DNA of 33,057 bases from an uncultured Burkholderiales bacterium (lineage in GTDB: Bacteria; Pseudomonadota; Gammaproteobacteria; Burkholderiales; Burkholderiaceae_C): assembly GCA_937873395.1 (NCBI GenBank), contig CALMYH010000122.1:1-33057 (forward strand). The letters run 5' to 3'. Of this stretch, positions 1-7,400 are shown piece after piece; positions within the stretch are counted from its first letter, which is position 1; each line of letters opens with the position of its first letter. Both the position numbers and the translations under genes were made by a program. The notes below the pieces were generated by a model, which searched no databases, was not told the DNA's origin, and saw nothing but the letters and a program-made list of their open reading frames with translations.

Positions 1-7
1 GTTTCAT
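1..7 (-). CDS. Possible start of a gene leaving the window
   Basis: On the minus strand an ATG (positions 7-5) is followed by AAA and lies about eight bases downstream of AAAGGAA, a good ribosome binding site. Only two codons are inside the window, so no product can be named. A 14-codon open frame upstream (ATG at 48-46) ends in a TGA at 6-4 that overlaps this ATG, which could couple translation. The identity of the gene is unknown. Confidence 0.35.
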
Positions 8-49
8 GACGGTGTTCCTTTCGGGAAACGGTTGAACATGACCGTCATG
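5..49. repeat. Inverted repeat with 9-bp perfect arms
   Basis: CATGACGGT at 5-13 is the exact reverse complement of ACCGTCATG at 41-49. Inside the 27-base loop a smaller hairpin (TTTC/GAAA, 19-28) can form. The structure covers the ribosome binding site and start of the gene that leaves the window on the minus strand. It could be an operator or a translational control hairpin. It has no T-run, so a terminator is unlikely. Confidence 0.4.
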
Positions 50-107
50 GTGCCGTCGACCTGTCCCGCGGTGTTTGCAGGGCGGTCTCGGTTTTTTTCG
101 GAATGTT

Positions 108-719
108 TCAGCCGCGCAGCGGCAGCGCCCCGCCAATGGCCACAAAGATTCCGCCACAGACCTGGTTGAAGCGCTTGCCCACGCGCTGGAGCCAGGGTCT
201 CACCCGGTGCGCCAGGCTGGCAATCAGCCATTCGGTGAGGATCTCCACCAGGGCAAAGGTCAGGGCCATGACCACGAACTGCTGGAACAGGCTGCGCGCC
301 GGGTCGATGAACTGCGGCAGGAAAGCCGCGAAGAACAGCAAGGCCTTGGGGTTGGTCACCGCCGACAGCAGGCCCTGGCGAAACAGCGAAGCGTTGCTGC
401 GTTGACCAGCCGAGGCATTGAGGCTGATGCCCACCGGCGGCGAGCGCCAGACCTGGATGCCCAGCCAAACCAGGTAGGCACCCCCCAGCCACTTGAGCAC
501 GGTGAGCCAGAGCAGCGAAGTCTTGAGCAAGGCACCGATGCCGAACATGGACAAGGCAATGATGGACACGAAGCCCAGCGCCCCGCCGAAGATGGTGAAC
601 AGCGTGCGCCGGCGTCCGTGCAGCGCACCGTGGGTCAGCGCCAGCAGGCCGTTGGGGCCCGGCGAGAGCGACAGGCCGATGGCGGCCACCAAATAGATCA
701 GCCAGGTCTCGAGTGCCAT
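108..719 (-). CDS. LysE/RhtB family amino-acid exporter
   Basis: This encodes a 203-residue inner-membrane protein of the LysE/RhtB superfamily, which exports amino acids such as lysine, homoserine or threonine; the substrate cannot be read from sequence. The N-terminus carries the family motif (GLSLSPGPNGLLAL) in the first membrane helix. It is followed by a GALGF helix, a third hydrophobic segment, and a later helix with the conserved TNPKALLFF. Length is typical for the family. The ATG at 719 was chosen because family homology starts there; the frame stays open upstream to 824, but those residues do not look like the family. It is not obviously part of the toxin island that ends just upstream and probably marks its chromosomal border. 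The family is certain; the substrate is unknown. Confidence 0.9.
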   Translation of the reverse strand: MALETWLIYLVAAIGLSLSPGPNGLLALTHGALHGRRRTLFTIFGGALGFVSIIALSMFGIGALLKTSLLWLTVLKWLGGAYLVWLGIQVWRSPPVGISLNASAGQRSNASLFRQGLLSAVTNPKALLFFAAFLPQFIDPARSLFQQFVVMALTFALVEILTEWLIASLAHRVRPWLQRVGKRFNQVCGGIFVAIGGALPLRG

Positions 720-834
720 GGTGGTGCTCAGGTATCGGCGGTGTCGACGGAAGACAGATGCTCGGCGATCAAGGGGGAACTGATCCGGCACGGCCCGACC
801 ATTCTCCACCATCTCCAGCGCCATCCCATCCGGT

Positions 835-962
835 GGTGGACGCTTGTTCGACCCTCCCGATCCGTCTCGGCCAGCGGCTGATGGCCTTCGTCGCAGAGGG
901 TGTGGGGCGCCGCTGCCGTACCGGGTTGCCGATGCGCAGACCCCGGTGGTCGTAGCGGTCCT
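835..962 (-). pseudogene. Decayed fragment of a third RHS core
   Basis: This stretch aligns with the RHS core at about 3125-3252 (and its copy in the large RHS gene), with most bases identical across some 115 positions. The translated pieces match the core motifs YDHRGLRIG and PLAE-DREGR. They lie in two different frames because one base is missing near 910-920 relative to the intact core. No toxin domain follows it and no start codon or ribosome binding site precedes it. It sits directly downstream of the second immunity gene. I read it as the remnant of an older RHS tip. The rest of 720-989 shows nothing else recognisable. Confidence 0.75.
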
Positions 963-989
963 TTGGACTTGGCGCTTGATTTCGCGGCG

Positions 990-1622
990 TCAATGTCCCG
1001 TGGTCGTTTCAACCCTCTGGCCGGTCTTGCGGTCCAGATACCAGCCCATTTCAACAATCTCACCCCGCACCCGCCTTGCAGGCACAAAGTCGCCACCGAA
1101 GTTCGAGAATATCCATCCTCCACCCAGTTTGGAGGGCTCCTGCACGCACCAGCCCATGACCACATCGTCATCCAGAATGCGAAACATCAGCTTGATCGCT
1201 CGCCCTCGCTCGGCGCTGGCGTAGCGCACCACGTCTTCGGGGATACGGGAGGCCACTTCGATTCTGTGCCTGGCAACCACCGTTCCACCAGTCCACACAG
1301 ATTTCGCTTCCGGATCAAAGCGTTGAATGAAGTCACCGATCCTCCAACTCACCTCCACCCATTCCGGCAGGCCCATGCCGCCGTAGCCAGAAGTTTGTCC
1401 GCCAAACGGTCCGTTATTCGTAGCCAGGGATGCATACCCAGCGAGATGCCTGCCCGTATCAGACCTAATTTCGACACCGTATTTGATTTGTACACCGTGC
1501 ATTAGCGAGGAGCTAACCACTACCCCAAATCCCCTCGGCCTTGGCCCCATGGCGTGGGACAACTGCGCAAGGGATGCAAACAGTCCACCCGCCATCACTG
1601 CCAGCCAACTTCTGCGTTTCAT
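990..1622 (-). CDS. Exported immunity candidate for the orphan phospholipase tip
   Basis: This encodes a 210-residue protein with a clear Sec signal peptide (basic MKRR, hydrophobic core, cleavage near SHA-MG at about residue 24). It is a paralogue of the product of 3474-4400: both share an ASRIP(E/D)(D/E)VV segment, an (L/I)xLxFR..DxG..xGW stretch near the middle, and a GWY(L/M)D(R/K) motif close to the C-terminus. From memory it resembles DUF2931-type proteins that sit beside Tle1 phospholipase effectors as immunity proteins; this was not searched. The start is fixed by a perfect AGGAGG. It begins 14 bases after the stop of the orphan tip 1637-3352, the expected toxin-immunity order. Inferred role: binding and blocking the cognate phospholipase in the periplasm. 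Confidence 0.7.
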   Translation of the reverse strand: MKRRSWLAVMAGGLFASLAQLSHAMGPRPRGFGVVVSSSLMHGVQIKYGVEIRSDTGRHLAGYASLATNNGPFGGQTSGYGGMGLPEWVEVSWRIGDFIQRFDPEAKSVWTGGTVVARHRIEVASRIPEDVVRYASAERGRAIKLMFRILDDDVVMGWCVQEPSKLGGGWIFSNFGGDFVPARRVRGEIVEMGWYLDRKTGQRVETTTGH

Positions 1623-1626
1623 CTCG

Positions 1627-1632
1627 CCTCCT
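1627..1632 (-). promoter_or_regulatory. Strong ribosome binding site of the second immunity gene
   Basis: AGGAGG (minus strand) lies four bases before the ATG at 1622. It decides the start over an in-frame upstream codon at 1682 inside the orphan tip. A consensus site here suggests the immunity protein is still well translated, while the orphan tip just upstream has no visible site of its own. Confidence 0.75.
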
Positions 1633-1636
1633 GCCT

Positions 1637-3352
1637 TTATTGCACCGTCATGTTGATGCCGTAGCCGTTCTGGTTGAGCCACTGCAAATAGCCATTCATG
1701 TCCACCGTGCCGGCCACGTTGCCGCGCGGATTGTCGCTGTAGGTGATGTACGGGATCGTGTCCTGGTATCCGGTTCCCGTACCCACCAGGGAGGCTCTCT
1801 GTCGGGGGGCGCTTCCATCTCGGAAACGGATCACGCGGTCTTCTGATGTGCTTGTTGGTTCAGGTCCGGTGCTCGCATGCAGGTTGCTGCTGCTGTCGTG
1901 AAGCACGGGGTTGGCAATGATTGTGCGGTCAAGTCGAGCAGTGTCCATGTCCACACCCGCCGCCATGGCTTGGTTGACCATCCACACCAAGGCCACCTTG
2001 GCCAGGTCTCCATCGGCAAAGCCACCGCCAATGTCACTGTGCGCCCCCAGAAAGCCCCTCTCAATGCGCACCTGTCCTGGCACCGGCATGGCGCTGAACT
2101 GGCCTTGCGCAATGGACTCCACCGGGAACAGGCTGCGGTACTCATTCATGGCCACCGCATGGGCCACATGGCTGAAGGCCTCGGGTATGCCCAGGTTGTA
2201 AGAGCCCCGGTGCACGCTGAGCACGGTATCAAACAGGCCCATGAAGCGAAGGTTCACCCGCTGGCACTGGCGCTCCCCCGCCAAATCGGTGTAGGCATAC
2301 CAGCCATCGCGGGTGGCGTTGGCCACCTGGTTGGCGAAGTCCCGCGCTTGCGCTGCGCCCCGGCTGAAGCCCAACACATCGATATCCAAAACGGTCTCGT
2401 CTGGCGTGTCATCGGCCAATCGCTGCAAGTCATTGATCAGGAAGGCAATCCGTTCCCTACCGGTGAACGAGGCGACTGTATCGGCCGGGTTGCCACCCAG
2501 ATACCACGGGTGCTGGATGCCGCTTCGCGGGTCTAGGGTGCCTGGGCCGGTGATGTAGAAGGCCGTTCGAGAGTCCGACAGATACAAATCCCTAAACCGA
2601 ACCACATTGGATAGGGTGTTCGGATCACTCTCGTCATTCCCCGTCCCATCAAACGCAAACAGGATGAGCCCATCAGGATCGATGAAGATGAGCGGATTGA
2701 ACGCCACATAGGCATACGGGTTGGGACCGTCGGGCGTGCCCAGCGGGTCGGGTGTCAGGTACTGACCCAGCTCAGGGTCGTAGTAGCGCTGGCGGTTGTA
2801 GTGCAGGCCGGTCTCTTCGTCCCACACCTGGCCGGGCAGGCGCAGGTGCAGGGTGAAGCCCTGCGTGGCTTGCACCTGCGCCGCGCCGAAGGGCGCATAG
2901 CGGGCGCGCCATATCACTTGGCCTTGTGCGTTGGTAGCCGCCTCAGGCGCGCCCAGGTGGTTGGTGTGCAGCCAGGCAATGCCAGCGTCTGAGCCCAGCC
3001 AGCTGTGGATGGCGCTGCGCACATCGGCCCATACTTGGGCCAGGCCCGCTGTTTCACCGGCCAGAGCCTGCCCGGTCGGGCTGTCGATCACGGTCAGCGG
3101 GATGTCGGCCAGCCAGACGGTCTGGCGTGTGATGCGACCCTCCCGATCCAGCTCGGCCAGCGGCTGGCGGCTTTCGTCGTAGAGGGTGTGGGTGATTTGC
3201 TGCCCCACCGTCTTGCCGATGCGCAGGCCCCGGTGGTCGTAACGATACTGGGCCAGCGGTTGGCTTTCCTCGCGCACCTCGATCAGGCGCCCCAGCGCGT
3301 CCCAGACGTACTCGCGGCTGCCCACCTGCTGGGGCTGGCTGTGCTGCAGCAT
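1637..3352 (-). CDS. Orphan RHS tip with Tle1/DUF2235-type phospholipase domain
   Basis: This is a 571-residue C-terminal piece of an RHS protein. Residues 1 to about 215 are RHS core, with YD repeats and the conserved DPLG...NPYAY...FIDPDGL end that normally marks the toxin boundary. The rest is a lipase-type toxin: FAFDGTGN at its start, the nucleophile elbow GFSRGAA (Ser330 from this ATG), GLFDTV with a likely catalytic Asp, and GAHSDIGGG with a likely catalytic His. These are the features of DUF2235/Tle1 effectors, which hydrolyse membrane phospholipids. No signal peptide or N-terminal RHS part is present. The ATG at 3352 has no ribosome binding site; a TTG at 3370 is the only in-frame alternative nearby. 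It is probably silent alone and serves as a cassette that can recombine into the large RHS gene. The tip itself looks intact. Confidence 0.75.
   Translation of the reverse strand: MLQHSQPQQVGSREYVWDALGRLIEVREESQPLAQYRYDHRGLRIGKTVGQQITHTLYDESRQPLAELDREGRITRQTVWLADIPLTVIDSPTGQALAGETAGLAQVWADVRSAIHSWLGSDAGIAWLHTNHLGAPEAATNAQGQVIWRARYAPFGAAQVQATQGFTLHLRLPGQVWDEETGLHYNRQRYYDPELGQYLTPDPLGTPDGPNPYAYVAFNPLIFIDPDGLILFAFDGTGNDESDPNTLSNVVRFRDLYLSDSRTAFYITGPGTLDPRSGIQHPWYLGGNPADTVASFTGRERIAFLINDLQRLADDTPDETVLDIDVLGFSRGAAQARDFANQVANATRDGWYAYTDLAGERQCQRVNLRFMGLFDTVLSVHRGSYNLGIPEAFSHVAHAVAMNEYRSLFPVESIAQGQFSAMPVPGQVRIERGFLGAHSDIGGGFADGDLAKVALVWMVNQAMAAGVDMDTARLDRTIIANPVLHDSSSNLHASTGPEPTSTSEDRVIRFRDGSAPRQRASLVGTGTGYQDTIPYITYSDNPRGNVAGTVDMNGYLQWLNQNGYGINMTVQ
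2727..3330. repeat. 604-bp perfect direct repeat, copy A (RHS core 3' end)
   Basis: Every base from 2727 to 3330 matches 5613 to 6216 at a constant offset of 2886. The first mismatches are at 2726/5612 and 3331/6217. Homology continues less perfectly on the toxin side to about 2640, then the two toxin domains diverge strongly. Both copies encode the same stretch of RHS core. Perfect identity beside diverged flanks points to recent duplication or gene conversion. Confidence 0.95.
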
Positions 3353-3473
3353 TTCGATGCTTGGGAGCAAATCTGGGCCTATCGAACAGCCCGCTGGTCC
3401 AAAACGAGGATTGATTTACGCAGCATTCGATATGGATGAATCGAATCTCTGCCACGAGGGTGTTCTGATAATC

Positions 3474-4400
3474 TCAGTAATCAGTCAACACCTTGTGCCC
3501 ATTCTTGTCCATGTACCAGCCGCGTCGCCAAATGGTGGAAGAGTTTGGGGGTATAAAGTAGTCGCCGGAGTCGAGGTACGGCTTGGCTTCTGGGTTGAGA
3601 CGTGCTGAAGCAGTGTATGGATTCAGATAAGCGTCATAAACCAACCTGCCCGGTAACTCGTACGCGAGTCCGGCCTCCCTGAAATCACCACCGGCCATGC
3701 TGTGCCGTGGCAGGCCACCAATCAACCGCTCAATATCCCAGCCGAAGAACACCCCTTCCGGGTGAAGCCGGAACTTCAGGCGCAAACCACCCCCGTTTTT
3801 GCGGATTTCGGCAACGACTTCATCGGGGATGCGGCTCGCGACCGGGATGGTGTGATCTCCCAACACTTTCCCAAAATATCCACTGCCCCAAGGACCTTGG
3901 TGCTCGTAACCGGTGTTCTGGGCAATGCGCTTGCGCTTATCAAGCCTTTCCTGCTGGCTTAGGGATCTGAAGTTCGGATCCCTTCTCAACGCAGGGAAGT
4001 CAGGCAAGCGCCGCCCAAAGTCATCGACAGCGTCTAGGTCGCTCCACCAACGCGGCCAATTTTCATCCTTCTCCCCTCGCCACAATACCCGCACCTGCTC
4101 AGGTACCGTTCCACTGGGAAACGCCATGATTGCACGGTTGCTAAGCGTGGTGACACCCGATGCGTAGAAAGGGCGTTCATTGCCGTCAGCAAAGAACTCG
4201 GTTCCCCGCATCTCAGCACCCTCGACCGCATCGACCAACAATACCAGCCCCATGCTTTCCAGTCGTTGTTGCGCAGGGGTCAGGCTAGGCCTTTGGGGCC
4301 TTTGCCCCATGGCAGAAGCTCTTCCAAGGCCAATCACATTCGCCAGCGGCAGCAACAAACCCATGGTTATCAGTTTGCGTTTCATCGCTTGCATGGTCAT
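3474..4400 (-). CDS. Exported immunity candidate for the RHS phospholipase toxin
   Basis: This encodes a 308-residue exported protein with a signal peptide (MKRKL, hydrophobic stretch, cleavage near ASA-MG). No lipobox cysteine is present, so it should be soluble in the periplasm. The second half contains a segment close to DUF2931-like proteins: PVASRIPDEVV, LRLKFRL and FFGWDIERL, then a C-terminal RRGWYMDKNG. The product of 990-1622 is a shorter paralogue. The start overlaps the RHS stop as ATGA, so translation is probably coupled to the toxin. Two further in-frame ATGs at 4394 and 4385 are possible starts, and the last begins directly at the signal peptide. Inferred function: neutralise the Tle1-type tip of 4397-10021. 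Function is inferred from position, paralogy and export signal. Confidence 0.72.
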   Translation of the reverse strand: MTMQAMKRKLITMGLLLPLANVIGLGRASAMGQRPQRPSLTPAQQRLESMGLVLLVDAVEGAEMRGTEFFADGNERPFYASGVTTLSNRAIMAFPSGTVPEQVRVLWRGEKDENWPRWWSDLDAVDDFGRRLPDFPALRRDPNFRSLSQQERLDKRKRIAQNTGYEHQGPWGSGYFGKVLGDHTIPVASRIPDEVVAEIRKNGGGLRLKFRLHPEGVFFGWDIERLIGGLPRHSMAGGDFREAGLAYELPGRLVYDAYLNPYTASARLNPEAKPYLDSGDYFIPPNSSTIWRRGWYMDKNGHKVLTDY

Positions 4401-7400
4401 TCCACCCTTAGGCCACCTAGGTTGTATCCGTTACCCCGCAACCATTCGATATAGTGCATCATGTCCACCGTCCCCGTACTGTGGTCGCCCTCCGGTTGAC
4501 GGAACTGTGTGCCATCGTCACCCACTGTGGCCGGGTAATAGCTGATGAAGCGCCCGGTGTCGTCATAAGTCATGGCTGTGCCCGTCATCTGGCGCTGTGT
4601 ACCGCCTGTACCGCCGCGGACCACTCGGTCCTCGCTACAACCGGGTCCGTCCACGCAGTATTGGTTGTCACTCTTGTCGTGGATGATGGCGTTCAAAATC
4701 ACTGCATTTTCTTCGGGGTCTCGCACTCTGACCCCCGCATCGCGCGCCTGCTCAATCATCCAGTTCAAGGCCACCAAAGGCAGGCCCCGGTCCTGCCCCG
4801 GGAAGCCTCCGCCAATGTCCGCATGCGCACCGATGAAGCCCATCTCAATGCGGGTCTGACCCATCGGTACAGTCCCACCCATGATGGACTCCAGCGGAAA
4901 CGCGCCGGTCGAGTTGGGCAACCACCGAAGCGCTCTGCCCCGATACTCGTTCAACGCCACCGCTTGAGCCACGTGCTGAAAACCCGGAACTATGCCCAGG
5001 TTGTAGCCGGTTCCACTGCGATTCGTGGACAGCACCGTGTCCCATAGTCCCAGGAAACGGAAGTTGATCATCTGGCAGCGTTGAACCTGTTGCCCATTGG
5101 CATCTGTGATGGTGTAGCGGTACTCCCCATTTCGAGTGGCTGCGTTGATGCGGTTGGCAAAATCTCTCGCCTGCGCGGCACCTCGGCTGAATCCGATGAT
5201 GTCCACCTGCATCAACTGCGTGTCGTCGTGAGCGTTGGCCTCGGCGTTGAAGTAGGCAATCATGCGCTCAATGCGCGCCGGCCCGGAATAGTTCCCTCCC
5301 ATGTCGGCCTCCACCAAAGTCACTCCGGGAACAACTCCCAGCAACGTGCCTCGCGAAAAATCTGCAGGGACAATGTCGGCGCCAAACTCAGCATCGGCTT
5401 CTCGGTGGCGAGTGCCGACACCGGAAACATAGCGTCGTCCCCCGTCTTGATACAGCTCAAAGAACCGCCACACATTGGAAATCCCGTTGCCCAATTCATT
5501 GAGCGTCGCTTGATCGTTGGTATTCCCCGTCCCATCAAACGCAAACAGGATCAACCCATCGGGGTCGATGAACCCCAGCGGGTTGAACGCCACATAGGCA
5601 TACGGATTGGGCCCGTCGGGCGTGCCCAGCGGGTCGGGTGTCAGGTACTGACCCAGCTCAGGGTCGTAGTAGCGCTGGCGGTTGTAGTGCAGGCCGGTCT
5701 CTTCGTCCCACACCTGGCCGGGCAGGCGCAGGTGCAGGGTGAAGCCCTGCGTGGCTTGCACCTGCGCCGCGCCGAAGGGCGCATAGCGGGCGCGCCATAT
5801 CACTTGGCCTTGTGCGTTGGTAGCCGCCTCAGGCGCGCCCAGGTGGTTGGTGTGCAGCCAGGCAATGCCAGCGTCTGAGCCCAGCCAGCTGTGGATGGCG
5901 CTGCGCACATCGGCCCATACTTGGGCCAGGCCCGCTGTTTCACCGGCCAGAGCCTGCCCGGTCGGGCTGTCGATCACGGTCAGCGGGATGTCGGCCAGCC
6001 AGACGGTCTGGCGTGTGATGCGACCCTCCCGATCCAGCTCGGCCAGCGGCTGGCGGCTTTCGTCGTAGAGGGTGTGGGTGATTTGCTGCCCCACCGTCTT
6101 GCCGATGCGCAGGCCCCGGTGGTCGTAACGATACTGGGCCAGCGGTTGGCTTTCCTCGCGCACCTCGATCAGGCGCCCCAGCGCGTCCCAGACGTACTCG
6201 CGGCTGCCCACCTGCTCGGGCTGGCCGTTGGCGTTGTAGCGGCTGGGCTGGCCGTGCAGGTTCAGCCGGTGGCTCTGACCCTGGAACTGGCTGCGCACCG
6301 TGCCCGTGCTGAGGTCGGCCTGGTCAGCCGTACCCTGCTGGCTGAGCACGCGACGCTGACTGGGGCCATAGGCGTAGCGCCAGACCGCCTGTTCCTGGGC
6401 GGGCGCCTGTTCTGCGCCAGCGCGCAAAGCCACCGGGCTGATGCCGCCCGTGTTGTTCTGGGCGGCGGCGCCCAGGCTGGCGCGCACACTGGCCACCAAC
6501 TGACCTGCGCCGTTGTAGGCATGGCTGTGCTGGTCTTGCTCGCTGGCGCTGCCGGCGCGCTGCTGGCTGTGCAGCAGCCACCCCTGTGGGCTCCAGAGGT
6601 AGCGGTGGTCGATGAGGGCCTGCGGGTCGTGCGGCAAGCCCAGCGCTCCCGGCTGGCTGCGCTGCTCCGAAGAGGGGTCAGGTGCAGCGGGTGGTACCGC
6701 CTGGGCATGCGCCGCCGGGATGCCCAGCAGCCGTTCGATGCTCTCCTGCGGCGTACGCCCCATCAGCCCGAGGTGGCCCGGGCGGTGATGCCTGGCCTGC
6801 AGCGGCGCCGGACGGCGGGTCTGCGTATGCCGGTACACCACCCGCGCCAGATCCCCGCTGGCGCTGCGCTGGTAGCGGGCCTCGATGCCGTTGCCGCTTC
6901 TGTAGTAGGCCAGACCCATCAGGTCGCGCTGGAAGTCGCTGGCCAGGGTCTGTTCGCGCTCCAGCCAGCGCAGCCAGGGTGTCTGGATGGTCTGGCGCTT
7001 GAGAGCGACAACCTGGCTCTGCCCGTTGCGCTCGTAGGCCACCCGGCTGCCGTCGGGCAGGGTGCTGGCCACCAGTTGCCCACGCTCGTCGTGCTCATAG
7101 CGGGTGACCGCTGTCAGCTCACCCTGCGGCGTGTTCAGCGTGACGATGCGCGCCGTGCGCAGGCCGCGCGCATCGGTCTCGAAACGCTCGCGCTGCGTGG
7201 GGTGGATCACTTCCAACAGGTGGCGCACGCTGTAGCGCCATTCGGTGGTGCTGACCTCGCCGGTGCGGGCATCGGTGATGTGCTGTCTCAGGATGCGGCC
7301 CTGAACGTCGTGGGTGTACTCGGCCCGGTGACCCAGGGCGTCGGTCATGTGAACCAGGCGGTCGGCTTCGTCGAAACCACGCAAAATGTCGCCCCGGTCA

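Noticed and set aside
75-881. 268-codon plus-strand frame
   Set aside because: It is antisense to the LysE-type exporter, which has clear family motifs in the other direction.
2727-6216. Repeat as a mobile element
   Set aside because: The 604-bp repeats lie inside coding sequence and have no transposase, terminal inverted repeats or target duplications. Tip duplication explains them better.
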